A program made the translations under genes and the position numbers. The notes under the pieces were generated by a model. The model was not told the origin of the DNA and did no database searches. It saw only the letters and a program-made list of their open reading frames with translations. A stretch of 64,000 nt of DNA from Phytomonospora endophytica (GTDB lineage: Bacteria; Actinomycetota; Actinomycetes; Mycobacteriales; Micromonosporaceae): the NCBI RefSeq assembly GCF_014202425.1, contig NZ_JACHGT010000006.1, positions 248,001-312,000 on the forward strand, given 5' to 3'. The first letter of the stretch is position 1; every line of letters starts with the position of its first letter. This document shows, piece by piece, positions 15,665-25,349 of the stretch.

Positions 15665-18337
15665 GTGCGCGTACGCTCTGGCGGCGTCTCCACCACGATT
15701 ATGACGATCGCTCTAGCTTTAACCACTTTGCCCATCATTGAAGCCGTCGACGACGCGACCGCCAATGCCGACCCGGTCGTCAACGCCGTGGCCGCGCCCG
15801 GGCGACTCGCCTACTCGTCCCAGGCGTCGGACTTCCACTATCTGGCCAAGACGGGCGCCAGCGGAGTCGAGTCGCCCGTCCTGCCGGCCGACGTGTCACC
15901 GCCCGCCAGCAGCGACGAAGGCGACGCCCGCGCCGGACTCGTCGCCTGGATCGCCGACAAGACCGGGCGTGCCGTGATGTTGTCGAACCAGTCGACGGGC
16001 GCGGTCACCACGATCGTTCCGGCCGTCGCCGGCGTTTACAACCGCACACCCGCCGTTTCACCCGATGGTGCGTGGATCGCGTTCAGCCGGAACACCTTCG
16101 GCGGCGTGTCGAAGATCTGGAAGGTCCGCCGCGACGGCACCGAACTCCAGCAGGTCACCACCGGTACCAACGCCGATTACTGGCCGACCTGGGACCCCGA
16201 CGGCGAGAACATCGCCTTCAGCCGGTACACGACCGCGGCCAACGGCTACGACCTGTACCGCATCCATGTCGAATCCAAGTTCACCTTGCGGCTGACCGCG
16301 ACGCCCGCCCGTGACTACGAGCCCGCCTGGTCGCTCGACGGGACGCGCATCGCCTTCACCACCACCGGCCGCTACAACGACGCCGCCGGGTACCCCACCA
16401 CCGAGATCGTCACCATCCCCGCCGGGGGCGGTGAGGTCCGCCGCGAGGTCTTCCCGATCTGGCCGCGGCCGAGCTCGCAGGCGGTGTGGACCTCCGTCGG
16501 CAGCACGCCGACCGCCGGGCTGGCCTTCACCAGCACCGAGGCGGGCGGCACGACCTCGGGCATCTACACGCGCCTGGCCGACGGTTTCGTCGTCGCCATC
16601 AGCGACCAGCCCGACTACGCCGAGAACAACGCCTTCTGGAGCGTCGAGCAGAACGCCGTCGGCTACACCGCCGACCGCCGGCAGCCCACGTCGAGGATCA
16701 ACACGATCAAGGTCGACGGCACGAGCAAGCTCAACGTCAGCGACAAGTGGAACGACCGCGAGGACGCGCCGGCCTACTCCGCCGACGGTAAGCGCCTGGC
16801 CTACAGCCGCACCGCCGCCGACGGCAACAGCGCCGACATCGTCATCGTCGACCTCGCCACCGGCGCCGAGACGCTCATCGCGGGCGCGCGCCCGGGCTTC
16901 CGCGAGTACTACGTCGACCCGGCCTGGTCGCCCGACGGGCGGTTCCTGGCCTTCGGGCACGAGTACGCCAAGCTCGACGTCGGCGAGTTCCCGCCGCAGG
17001 TGAGTGCGATCGCCGTGCTCGACCTGACTTTGGGGACGCGCACGGAGCTGCCGGTCGAGTTGAGCAACAACGAGGCCTTCTACTCCTTCGACGGCGAACC
17101 GTCGTGGAACCCGGCGAGCGGGCGCCTGGCGTTCTCGCGGACATGGGTCAGCGTCGCCGGGGCCGACCCGGGCATGGGCCTGATGGCCCGTGACGTCGGC
17201 GTCGAGGCGGCGTTCCCCGAGGAGTCGGACACCGACCTGTTCGTGTCGGCGTACCCCTTCCCCGCGGGCGTGAAGCCGACGCAGCTCACCAACGACCTCG
17301 GCACGGCCTGCTCGCACGGCTGTGAGGACCGGGCTCCGGCCTGGTCGCCGACCGACCCGGGCAAGATCGCCTTCACGCGGGACTTCGGCGACATCGTCGT
17401 CGTCGACCCGACGACGGCGACCTTGACGACCCTGGCCGTCAACGAGGACACCGTCTACGGTGTCGCCGACCCCGCCTGGTCGCCCGACGGGGTGAAGCTC
17501 GCCTTCACCGGCTTCGGCACCGGCACCGCGCCGCCGTCGATCTGGGAGCTGCCGGCCGCCGGCGGCACCCCGACGCACCGCACGTCGACGCCGTACTCGG
17601 TGGGCCAGGCGGCCTACCAGAACGTCGCCGACTACGAGGTCGTGCCGACCGCCGACGCCGGGACGATCGAGTTCGGGGCGGCCACGACGATCCGTGTCGC
17701 CGTGACCAACCTCGGTACCGCGACGACCGTCCCGACGCTGACGCTGACCATCCCGGCGGGCCTCGCGGTCACGTCGGTGGTCCCCGACAGCGGCACCTGC
17801 GACCTCGTCGCGATGACCTGCACGCGGGCGCCGCTGGCGCCGAACACGCCGTGGAACATCGCGGTGGGCGTGACGGGCGCGGTCGCGGGCAGCCACGCGT
17901 TCACCACCTCGGTGGCGAGCCCGACGGTCGACCCGCTGCTCACCAACAACACCGCGACGGGCTTCATCACCGTCCTCAACCCGCCGGATCTGAACGTCTC
18001 GGGCGCGGCCTCGCCGTTCCCGGGGACCGTCGGGGGCACGCCGATCACGGTGACCTTCATCGTGCAGAACGGGCCGGGCGTCACCGCGCGCAACGTGCAG
18101 CTGAACGTGACCTGGCCGGCCGCCGTGCCCGCCAGGACCGCGGCCAGCCCCACGGCGTGCCTGACGGTCAACCCGTGTGTGCTGGGTGACATGGCACCGT
18201 CGACGAGCCGGATCGTCACGTTCACGTTCCCCGCGAACGTGCCGCTCAACGTGTCGGTCACCGGTGCGGTGAGCACGCCCGTCATCGACCCGACGCCCGC
18301 CAACAACACCACGAACGTCACGGTCATCGTCGTCTGA
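15665..18337 (+). CDS. Secreted TolB/PD40-type beta-propeller with CARDB/DUF11 domains
   Basis: A GTG start with GGGGAG upstream gives 890 residues. The N-terminus is a signal peptide (IALALTTLPIIEA..., probable cleavage near ATANADP). Residues about 45-660 carry many WD40-like PD40 repeats seen as (A/P)xWSPDGxxLAF, as in AWSPDGRFLAFG and AWSPDGVKLAFTG. Two CARDB/DUF11 beta-sandwich modules follow (about 660-890). Such proteins are exported and may bind polymers or proteins; no catalytic site is seen. It is a close paralogue of the next gene and has the same promoter palindrome. A strong hairpin follows the stop. Confidence 0.8.
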   Translation: MRVRSGGVSTTIMTIALALTTLPIIEAVDDATANADPVVNAVAAPGRLAYSSQASDFHYLAKTGASGVESPVLPADVSPPASSDEGDARAGLVAWIADKTGRAVMLSNQSTGAVTTIVPAVAGVYNRTPAVSPDGAWIAFSRNTFGGVSKIWKVRRDGTELQQVTTGTNADYWPTWDPDGENIAFSRYTTAANGYDLYRIHVESKFTLRLTATPARDYEPAWSLDGTRIAFTTTGRYNDAAGYPTTEIVTIPAGGGEVRREVFPIWPRPSSQAVWTSVGSTPTAGLAFTSTEAGGTTSGIYTRLADGFVVAISDQPDYAENNAFWSVEQNAVGYTADRRQPTSRINTIKVDGTSKLNVSDKWNDREDAPAYSADGKRLAYSRTAADGNSADIVIVDLATGAETLIAGARPGFREYYVDPAWSPDGRFLAFGHEYAKLDVGEFPPQVSAIAVLDLTLGTRTELPVELSNNEAFYSFDGEPSWNPASGRLAFSRTWVSVAGADPGMGLMARDVGVEAAFPEESDTDLFVSAYPFPAGVKPTQLTNDLGTACSHGCEDRAPAWSPTDPGKIAFTRDFGDIVVVDPTTATLTTLAVNEDTVYGVADPAWSPDGVKLAFTGFGTGTAPPSIWELPAAGGTPTHRTSTPYSVGQAAYQNVADYEVVPTADAGTIEFGAATTIRVAVTNLGTATTVPTLTLTIPAGLAVTSVVPDSGTCDLVAMTCTRAPLAPNTPWNIAVGVTGAVAGSHAFTTSVASPTVDPLLTNNTATGFITVLNPPDLNVSGAASPFPGTVGGTPITVTFIVQNGPGVTARNVQLNVTWPAAVPARTAASPTACLTVNPCVLGDMAPSTSRIVTFTFPANVPLNVSVTGAVSTPVIDPTPANNTTNVTVIVV

Positions 18338-18354
18338 CGCGACCGTTGACGCCC

Positions 18355-18393
18355 GTCCGTCGTCCGCCGCTCCCGTCGCGGCGGACGACGGAC
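18355..18393. terminator. Terminator between the two propeller genes
   Basis: GTCCGTCGTCCGCCGC / GCGGCGGACGACGGAC with a 7-base loop (16-base perfect arms). It ends 7 bases before the palindrome of the second gene, so the paralogues are separate transcription units. Confidence 0.75.
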
Positions 18394-18400
18394 CCCTATA

Positions 18401-18416
18401 GGCAGACCGGTCTGCC
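18401..18416. promoter_or_regulatory. Palindrome shared by two propeller-gene promoters, copy 2
   Basis: GGCAGACCGGTCTGCC is a perfect 16-base palindrome followed by CGATCGGCTGCCC, and preceded by CCCTATA. The start is 82 bases downstream, almost the same distance as in copy 1 (84). Confidence 0.65.
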
Positions 18417-18497
18417 CGATCGGCTGCCCTCGTACGGATGTTCATGAAAGACCCTCACCGTCATCCTCGACGGTGAGGGACAGGGAAGGGGACCGCT

Positions 18498-21476
18498 GTG
18501 CGCGTACGACCCGAAGTGGTGTCCGCGGTGGCCTTGTCGACGGCCCTCGCCCTGGTCGTCCTGCCGGCCGCGGAGATGATCGACCCGGCGAGCGCCTCGG
18601 CCGACCCGGTCGTGTTCGCCGACCCGGCGCCCGGCCGGATCGCCTACTCGTCGACCGACGACTTCTTCCAGTACCTCGCCGCCACCGACGACGAGGGCGT
18701 CGAGGCGCCGGTCCTGCCCCAGGACACCTCGCCGCCGGCGAGCAGCGCCGAGGGCGACACCCGCGCGGGACTGATCACCTGGGTCGCCGACGACGACGGC
18801 CGCGCCATCCTCGTGACCGACGGGACCACGGTGTCGACCGTCATCCCCGCCACCGAGGGCGTCATCAACTACGACCCGGTCCTGTCGCCCGACGGGACGC
18901 GCGTCGCCTTCAGCCGGCGCGACTACCGCGGCGAGCAGAACGGCTACCTGCACGTCTGGATCGTCAACACCGACGGCACGGGCCTGACACCGCTGCGCGC
19001 GAACGAGGCCGAGGAGACTGAGACGCCCGCCTGGTCGCCCGACGGTGAGAGCCTCGCGTTCGGCCGGTACACGACCACCGCGAACTGGGACATCTGGCGC
19101 CAGCACCTGGCGTCGGGCTCGCGCACTCGCCTGACCTCGACGGTCAACAGCGACTCCGACCCGGCCTGGTCCAACGACGGTCTGCGCATCGCCTTCACCG
19201 CCTCCGGCCGTTTCGAGGACGGTGAGGGCAACCCCACCACCGAGGTCGTGTCGATCCCGGCGGGTGGCGGTGACGTGCGCCGCGAGGTCTACCCGATCTG
19301 GCCGCGCGCCTCCACCGACGCCGCCTGGACCGGACCCGACAGCGGCCCCGGTTCCGGGCTCGCGTTCACGTCGAGCGTCGCCTCGGGCAACACCCTGGGC
19401 GTCTACGCACGCGTCGACGCCCAGACGGTCGTCGAGATCAGCGACCAGGACGACTACACCGAGAGCCATCCCTTCTGGAGCGCCGAGTTCGGCAAGATCG
19501 GCTATACCGCCGACCGTCCCCTGCACACGTCCCTGCTGCACTCGATCCGTACCGACGGCACCGACCAGCAGCCTTTCAGCGACCGCTGGGACGACCGCGA
19601 GAGCGACCCGGTCTACTCGCCCGACGGGACACGGCTCGCCTTCTCACGGGCGAGCGGCGAGACCGCCGACATCGTCATCGCCGACCTGCTCACCGGCACC
19701 GAGACGCTCCTGCCCGGCGCCCGCCCGGGCTTCGGGGAGCGTTTCGTGGACCCGGCGTGGTCGCCTGACGGGCGCTTCATCGCCTTCGGGCGCGAGTTCT
19801 TCTACTTCGGGCCCGAGGAGGGGCCGACGCCGGTGTCGACGATCGTCGTGGCCGATGTCGCCGGTCCCGCTCCCGGGTCCCGCACCGAACTGCCGATGGC
19901 CACGAGCCCGAACGAGTACAGCTATTCCTTCGACGGTGAGCCGTCCTGGGATCCGGCGACGGCGCGGCTGGTGTTCACGCGCGCCTGGGTGCCGCGAGGC
20001 AGCGGCGGCGAGGACCCCGGCGGGCCGATCCCGTTGCGGGCGGCGTTCCCCGAGGACACCGACACCGACCTGTACCTGACGGCGTTCCCGTTCCCGGCGG
20101 GTGTGCCCGCCTCGCAGCTGACGAACGACCTCGGTGAGGAGTGCGGGGAGGTCGACTGTGAGGATCGCGGGCCGGCCTGGTCACCGGCCGACCCGGCCAA
20201 GATCGCCTTCACCCGCGATTACGACACGATCAACCTGGTCGACCCGGCGAGCGGCGCGGTCACCGTCATTCCCGTCGACAACGACAACGTGGGCGGTGTC
20301 GCCGACCCGGCGTGGTCGTCGCTGGGCACGATGCTGGCCTTCAGCGCCTACGCCAGCGAGGGCCCGCCGTCGATCTTCACGATGCCGGCCGCGGGCGGCG
20401 ATCCGGATCACCTGACGTCAACGCCGTCGGCGGTCGGGCAGCCCACGTGGCAGCCGACGGCCGACCTGATGGTCACCGCGACCGCCGACCTGGGCACGAT
20501 CGAGTACGGCATGCAGGACACGCTGCGCGTCACCGTCACCAACCTCGGGTCGGTCCCGACGACGCCGAACCTGAAGCTGACGATCCCGCCCGGCCTCGCC
20601 GTCGCGTCGATCACGCCCGACAGCGGCTTCTGCGCACCCGTCGAACTGACCTGCACGCGCGACCCGCTCGCCGCGCAGGTGCCGTGGGTGATCGTGATCG
20701 TCGTGACGGGCGTGGCGACCGGGACGCACCCGGTGATCGCCGACGTGACCGGCAGCGCCTTCGACCCGAACCTTCAGAACAACCGGGCGATCACGCGCGT
20801 GACCGTCGGCCTGCCGCCGAACCTGGCGCTGTCGGGCTCGATCACGCCCGCGCCCGGTTACGTCGGCGGCGAGAAGCTGACCGTCACGTTCACGATCCAG
20901 AACACCGACGAGGCCTTCGCCCGCCAGGTGACGCTCGACGCGTCCTTCCCGGTGAGCCTGCCGCCGCCGATCGCGGCCGACCCGCCCGCGTGCCTGGTCA
21001 CCAACCCCTGCCCGATCGGCGACATCGAACCCGGCGGCACGAGGGTCGTGACGTTCACGCTCGACCCGATAGCCGCGGTGGACGTCAACGCCGTCGGCGT
21101 CGTCAACAGCTTCGTCACCGACCCCGACCCGCTCAACAACGTCGCCGTCGTGCGCATCCTGGTGATCCAGCCGTTCATCACCACCAACCCCGGGCTGAGC
21201 CCGCCGGGGAAGGTCATCCAGGTGCACGGTGAGAACTTCCCGCCCGGCGCGAAGATCGGCTTCCGCTGGAGCGAGGGCATCTCCGCCAACGAGGAGATCA
21301 TCGCCGACGACAAGGGCAAGTTCGACTCGCCGATGCTGATCTTCCACCGGGAGCGGCCCGCGAACCGCACGATCGACGCCAGGCACCTCGGCGGACAGCT
21401 GTTCGGGTCGGTGCAGACACCGTTCCTGGTCGTGCCCGGTGACCAGGGGCCACCGGACTTCGTGGGGAGAAGCTAG
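18498..21476 (+). CDS. Secreted beta-propeller paralogue with extra C-terminal TIG-like domain
   Basis: The GTG start mirrors that of the gene before (both begin MRVR). The product has 992 residues with a signal peptide ending near ASASADP. PD40 repeats (PAWSPDGRFIAFG, PAWSPADPAKIAF) and two CARDB/DUF11 modules follow the same order as in the 890-residue paralogue. An extra ~100 residues at the end (KVIQVHGENFPPGAKIGFRW) look like an IPT/TIG or Ig-type module. The pair is a tandem gene duplication. Likely role is extracellular binding or assembly; no enzyme motif is visible. It ends at a very strong hairpin. Confidence 0.8.
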   Translation: MRVRPEVVSAVALSTALALVVLPAAEMIDPASASADPVVFADPAPGRIAYSSTDDFFQYLAATDDEGVEAPVLPQDTSPPASSAEGDTRAGLITWVADDDGRAILVTDGTTVSTVIPATEGVINYDPVLSPDGTRVAFSRRDYRGEQNGYLHVWIVNTDGTGLTPLRANEAEETETPAWSPDGESLAFGRYTTTANWDIWRQHLASGSRTRLTSTVNSDSDPAWSNDGLRIAFTASGRFEDGEGNPTTEVVSIPAGGGDVRREVYPIWPRASTDAAWTGPDSGPGSGLAFTSSVASGNTLGVYARVDAQTVVEISDQDDYTESHPFWSAEFGKIGYTADRPLHTSLLHSIRTDGTDQQPFSDRWDDRESDPVYSPDGTRLAFSRASGETADIVIADLLTGTETLLPGARPGFGERFVDPAWSPDGRFIAFGREFFYFGPEEGPTPVSTIVVADVAGPAPGSRTELPMATSPNEYSYSFDGEPSWDPATARLVFTRAWVPRGSGGEDPGGPIPLRAAFPEDTDTDLYLTAFPFPAGVPASQLTNDLGEECGEVDCEDRGPAWSPADPAKIAFTRDYDTINLVDPASGAVTVIPVDNDNVGGVADPAWSSLGTMLAFSAYASEGPPSIFTMPAAGGDPDHLTSTPSAVGQPTWQPTADLMVTATADLGTIEYGMQDTLRVTVTNLGSVPTTPNLKLTIPPGLAVASITPDSGFCAPVELTCTRDPLAAQVPWVIVIVVTGVATGTHPVIADVTGSAFDPNLQNNRAITRVTVGLPPNLALSGSITPAPGYVGGEKLTVTFTIQNTDEAFARQVTLDASFPVSLPPPIAADPPACLVTNPCPIGDIEPGGTRVVTFTLDPIAAVDVNAVGVVNSFVTDPDPLNNVAVVRILVIQPFITTNPGLSPPGKVIQVHGENFPPGAKIGFRWSEGISANEEIIADDKGKFDSPMLIFHRERPANRTIDARHLGGQLFGSVQTPFLVVPGDQGPPDFVGRS

Positions 21477-21479
21477 AAC

Positions 21480-21521
21480 GTCCCGGGCCGTCGCGGAGTC
21501 GCCTCCGCGACGGCCCGGGAC
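21480..21521. terminator. Strong hairpin terminator
   Basis: Perfect 18-base arms GTCCCGGGCCGTCGCGGA / TCCGCGACGGCCCGGGAC with a 6-base loop, between the convergent propeller and YCII genes. Confidence 0.8.
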
Positions 21522-21529
21522 GCACGGGC

Positions 21530-21937
21530 TCATTCGGTGATGGTGGGCCGCACGCCGTAGAAGGGGCGTAGCTCCAGCCACTCGCCGACCGGCTCGCCGT
21601 CCGCACCGGGCTCGGCCGACAGCTCCCCGGCCAGCTCGACGGCCCGCGCGTGGCTGTCGACGTCGATCACCATCCAGCCCGCGATGAGGTCCTTCGTCTC
21701 GGCGAAAGGCCCGTCGGTCAGCGGCGGACGGCCCTCACCGTCGTAACGGACCCACGTCCCCTCCGGGGACAGCGCCTGGCTGTCGACGAACTCGCCGGTC
21801 TCCTCCAGCCGCGCGGCGAAGTCGCGCATGTACTTCATGTGCGCCGAGATCTCCTCGGGCCTCCACTGATCCATCGGCACGTCGTTGACCGCCGGCGGCG
21901 CTCCGCGGTAGTGCTTGAGCAGCAGGTACTTGGCCAT
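21530..21937 (-). CDS. YCII/DGPF-domain protein
   Basis: The ATG at 21937 is preceded by GGAGG at the right distance; the longer frame upstream has no such site. The 135-residue product contains the family signature DGPFAETKDLIAGW and an N-terminal strand KYLLLKHYRG. DGPF proteins are small dimeric alpha-beta proteins often encoded beside an ECF sigma factor; none is present here. Function is unknown, with a possible small-molecule binding or isomerase-like role. Confidence 0.85.
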   Translation of the reverse strand: MAKYLLLKHYRGAPPAVNDVPMDQWRPEEISAHMKYMRDFAARLEETGEFVDSQALSPEGTWVRYDGEGRPPLTDGPFAETKDLIAGWMVIDVDSHARAVELAGELSAEPGADGEPVGEWLELRPFYGVRPTITE

Positions 21938-22032
21938 GATGGGCCTCCCGGATATGGATGCGGCCCGTTCCGGCCGCGTTCGCAGCGGGGACGGACCCGG
22001 CCGCGCGAACTCGACATCCCGCCGCGGGTTTC

Positions 22033-22944
22033 TCAGCCGTCGTCCCGCACGAACACCTTCCCGCCGGCCCGCTCCACCAGCGCCCACCCCGCGACCTCGC
22101 CGACCACCGGCGCCCCCGCGCCGACCACCGCGTCGTCCAGCTCCAGCTCGGCGCCGTTGCCCCACAGGAACACCGTCCCCGCGAAGCGGGCCCCGTCGAG
22201 GCGCACCACGTCGCCCTCGACCGACGAGAACGCCGCCTCACCCTCGAACACCGCGCCGCTGAACCCCGCCCCGCCGAGCATCGTCGCGCCCGTGAAGACC
22301 CCGCGCCCGAAGCGGCAGCCGTCGAAGTCGGGATACAACAGCACCGCCCCCGTCAGATCCACGTCCAGCGCGTCGCCACCCCGCAGCCGCTCCGCGATGA
22401 GCCGCTGCGCCGACAACCGCACCTCCCGCTCACCCGCCGGGAACACCGGCACACCCGACGCCCCCGAACCGCCCGCGTCCGCGCCCATCGGCGCGATCGC
22501 CTTCTCCGGAGCCTCGTCGACCTCGACCGGTGCCCGCAAGTACGCGCACCACACGTCGACGACGAGCTGCCGGTACTCCACGTCCCGCCGCCCCAACTGG
22601 TCGAGCGCGTACAACCCGCCCAGCCGCACCGCCGCCCGGTCGTGCCCGAGCTGCTCCACCGACCTCGCGAACACCTCCCCGGACCGCGCGTCCTCGACGG
22701 CCCGCGCCGACACCCGCCACCGCGTCACCACCAGCGCGACCACCCCGACGACGCCCGCCACGACCAGCGCGGCCTCCGCCATCTCCACCGCCAGCGACGC
22801 CACCCACGGCCCCCGGACCCCCGGCAGCCCCGCCAGCGCCCACAACACGAGCCAGACCGCGACCGCGCTCGCCCCGACGCCCGCCAGGTGGCGGGCGGTG
22901 ACGGGGAGAGTGGTGCGGTCGCGGCCCTGGATGTCGTCAGTCAC
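22033..22944 (-). CDS. Membrane-anchored pentapeptide-repeat-like protein
   Basis: The protein is 303 residues. Two hydrophobic spans lie near the N-terminus (VGASAVAVWLVLWALAGL and AALVVAGVVGVVALVV), followed by a soluble part with SVEQLGHDRAAVRLGGLYALDQLGR, a block seen in many actinobacterial pentapeptide-repeat membrane proteins. After that come short A(D/V)F-type repeats (LTGAVLLYPDFDGCRFGRGVF). The repeats are few, so a full quadrilateral helix is unlikely. Role unknown. It is on the same strand as, and upstream of, the YCII gene. Confidence 0.7.
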   Translation of the reverse strand: MTDDIQGRDRTTLPVTARHLAGVGASAVAVWLVLWALAGLPGVRGPWVASLAVEMAEAALVVAGVVGVVALVVTRWRVSARAVEDARSGEVFARSVEQLGHDRAAVRLGGLYALDQLGRRDVEYRQLVVDVWCAYLRAPVEVDEAPEKAIAPMGADAGGSGASGVPVFPAGEREVRLSAQRLIAERLRGGDALDVDLTGAVLLYPDFDGCRFGRGVFTGATMLGGAGFSGAVFEGEAAFSSVEGDVVRLDGARFAGTVFLWGNGAELELDDAVVGAGAPVVGEVAGWALVERAGGKVFVRDDG

Positions 22945-22956
22945 CGCTCCACTGTG

Positions 22957-23745
22957 TCAGCTCAGCGAACGGTTCAGCTCCCCGTAGTCGACGGCGTCGG
23001 CGACGGCCTCGTAGGTGCCCGACTCGAACAGCTCCCGCGCGGCCTTGCGCGCCACCGCGTACGCCGCCTGCGCCACGCCCGAACCGAGGCTCAACCGCGC
23101 GACACCCGTCGCCGCGAGCTCGGCGACACTCGGCGCGCCCGGCCCGATGAGCAGGTTCACGGGCGCGTCGATGCCCTTGGCGAGCGCCGTGGCGGTCTCG
23201 ACGTCGACGACACCGGGCACGAAGATCCCGTCGGCGCCGGCCGCGACGTAGGCGGCGGCGCGTTCGAGGGTGGCGTCGAGGCGGCCGGCGGGGTCGCCGA
23301 CACCGCGCAGGTAGGTGTCGATGCGTGCGTTGACGAAGATCCCGGCCGCGCCGGCGGCGGCGAGACGTTCGGCGAACTCGGCGATCGGCAGCAGGGGCTC
23401 GTCGGTGCCGTGCCCGGCGTCTTCGAGGTTGACCCCGGCCGCACCGGCCTCGGCCACCAGACGCAAGGTCTCGCCCACCCCGGCGGCGTCGTGCGCGAAG
23501 CCGCCCTCGACGTCGGCGGTGACGGGCACGTCCACGGCCGCGACGACTCTGGCGATGAGGGCGATCGCGGCGTCACGGTCGAGGGCGTCACCGTCGGGCG
23601 CGCCCAGGCTCCAGGCGACACCGGCGCTCGTGGTGGCGACGGCGGGCGCTCCGGCGTCGGCGATGACACGGGCGCTGGCGGCGTCCCAGGCGTTGGCGAG
23701 GAGAAGGGGACGGCCGGGCACGTGCAATTCGCGGAAACTCGTCAT
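22957..23745 (-). CDS. Isocitrate lyase/PEP mutase-family protein
   Basis: ATG at 23745 with GGGAG upstream; 262 residues. It has the TIM-barrel pattern of the ICL/PEPM superfamily: LLLANAWDAASARVIADAGA, TTSAGVAWSLG, VTADVEGGFA (the metal-binding DxEGG region), GVNLEDAGHG and IFVNARIDTYL. The catalytic KKCGH loop of isocitrate lyase is absent, so a 2-methylisocitrate-lyase-like or oxaloacetate-type C-C lyase role is more likely. It is divergent from the Ada-AlkA gene and ends 12 bases before the pentapeptide protein gene's start, so the two may be co-transcribed. Confidence 0.85.
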   Translation of the reverse strand: MTSFRELHVPGRPLLLANAWDAASARVIADAGAPAVATTSAGVAWSLGAPDGDALDRDAAIALIARVVAAVDVPVTADVEGGFAHDAAGVGETLRLVAEAGAAGVNLEDAGHGTDEPLLPIAEFAERLAAAGAAGIFVNARIDTYLRGVGDPAGRLDATLERAAAYVAAGADGIFVPGVVDVETATALAKGIDAPVNLLIGPGAPSVAELAATGVARLSLGSGVAQAAYAVARKAARELFESGTYEAVADAVDYGELNRSLS

Positions 23746-23852
23746 GCTCCCAGTCGACCAGATGGGTACGACAAGTCGCCGGTGGTTTTCCGACCACGAG
23801 GCGGCCGCCGAGGCAGCCGTCGTTTTCTCGCTAGTCAATCGCCGGACCACGC

Positions 23853-25349
23853 GTGATGCTGGAGGACGTGAACGTAGACACCGAACACTGCGTACGGGTC
23901 GTCCAGGCCAAGGACGCGCGCTTCGACGGATGGTTCTTCACCGCCGTGCTCACGACCGGCATCTACTGCCGGCCGAGCTGCCCCGTCGCGCCGCCCAAGG
24001 TCGAGAACATGCGTTTCTACCCGAGCGCGGCCGCCGCGCAGCAGGCCGGGTTCCGCGCCTGCAAGCGCTGCCGCCCCGACGCCAGCCCCGGTTCGCCGCG
24101 CTGGAACGAGCGCGCCGACCTCGTCGCCCGCGCCATGCGCCTCATCGCCGACGGCGTCGTCGACCGCGAAGGCGTCCCCGGACTCGCCCGGCAGCTCGGA
24201 TACAGCGTCCGCCAAATAGAGCGTTCGCTCAACGCCGAACTCGGCGCCGGACCCCTCGCCCTCGCCCGCGCGCAACGCGCACAGACCGCGCGACTGCTCA
24301 TCGAAACGAGCGCCCTGCCCATGGGCGAGGTCGCCTTCGCCGCCGGCTTCTCCAGCATCCGCACCTTCAACGACACCGTCCGCGAGGTCTTCGCGCTCAC
24401 CCCCACCGAACTGCGCCAGCGCGCCGCCCGCGGCCTCGCGACCGCGACACCCGGCCTGCTCTCGCTGCGGCTCCCCTACCGTGCGCCCCTCTGCCCCGAC
24501 AACCTCTTCGGCCACCTCGCCGCCACCGGCGTCCCCGGCGTCGAGGAATGGCGCGACGGCGCCTACCGCCGCACCCTCCGCCTCCCACACGGCCACGGCA
24601 TCGTCGCGCTCAAACCCATGCCCGACCACATCGCCTGCCAACTGTCCCTCGCCGACCTCCGCGACCTGTCGATCGCCATCAGCCGCTGCCGCTGGATGCT
24701 CGACCTCGACGCCGACCCCGTCGCCGTCGACGACCTCCTCTCCGGCGACCCCGCCCTCGCGCCCCTGGTCGCCAAGGCCCCCGGCCGTCGCGTCCCCCGC
24801 ACCGTCGACCCCGCCGAATTCGCCGTCCGCGCCGTCCTCGGCCAGCAGGTCTCGACCGCCGCCGCCCGCACCCACGCCGCCCGCCTCGTCACCGCCCACG
24901 GCGAACCCGTCGACGACCCCTGGGGCGGCCTCACCCACCTCTTCCCCTCCGTCGAGGCACTGTCCACCCTCGACCCCGAGGCCCTGGCCATGCCCCGCAC
25001 CCGCCGAAACACCCTCACCGGGCTCATCGCCGCGCTCGCCGACGGCACCGTCGACCTGGGATTCGGTGCCGACTGGAGCGAGGCGCGCACCAGGCTCCTC
25101 GCGCTGCCCGGCTTCGGGCCGTGGACCGTCGAGTCGATCGCGATGCGCTCCCTCGGCGACCCCGACGCCTTCATCCCCGGCGACCTCGGCATCAAGCTCG
25201 CCGCCGAAGCCCTCGGCCTGCCTTCGACGCCCGGTGCGCTCACCGCGCACTCGGCGGCGTGGCGGCCGTGGCGCGCCTACGCCGTGCAGTACCTCTGGGC
25301 GACCGGAGACCACGCCATCAACCGGCTCCCGATCGGAGACAGCGCATGA
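23853..25349 (+). CDS. Ada N-terminal/AraC-AlkA fusion (DNA-3-methyladenine glycosylase)
   Basis: This 498-residue protein combines three parts. Residues 1-85 are the Ada methyl-phosphotriester domain with the zinc/methyl-accepting cysteines C39, C43, C70 and C73 in the Ada spacing. An AraC-type helix-turn-helix follows at about 90-195. The rest is an AlkA glycosylase with FAVRAVLGQQVSTAAARTHA, the helix-hairpin-helix LPGFGPWTVESIAMR, and the catalytic Asp in PGDLG. It senses methylated phosphates and removes N-alkylated purines. Its last codons overlap the start of the Ogt gene (ATGA). Starts at GTG 23853 or ATG 23856 are equally possible. Confidence 0.9.
   Translation: MMLEDVNVDTEHCVRVVQAKDARFDGWFFTAVLTTGIYCRPSCPVAPPKVENMRFYPSAAAAQQAGFRACKRCRPDASPGSPRWNERADLVARAMRLIADGVVDREGVPGLARQLGYSVRQIERSLNAELGAGPLALARAQRAQTARLLIETSALPMGEVAFAAGFSSIRTFNDTVREVFALTPTELRQRAARGLATATPGLLSLRLPYRAPLCPDNLFGHLAATGVPGVEEWRDGAYRRTLRLPHGHGIVALKPMPDHIACQLSLADLRDLSIAISRCRWMLDLDADPVAVDDLLSGDPALAPLVAKAPGRRVPRTVDPAEFAVRAVLGQQVSTAAARTHAARLVTAHGEPVDDPWGGLTHLFPSVEALSTLDPEALAMPRTRRNTLTGLIAALADGTVDLGFGADWSEARTRLLALPGFGPWTVESIAMRSLGDPDAFIPGDLGIKLAAEALGLPSTPGALTAHSAAWRPWRAYAVQYLWATGDHAINRLPIGDSA

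Noticed and set aside
16058-18445. Long - strand ORF (795 codons) and a similar one at 18396-19541
   Set aside because: They are antisense to the propeller genes and rich in Arg/Gly/Val/Asp; PD40 repeats on the + strand settle the coding strand.
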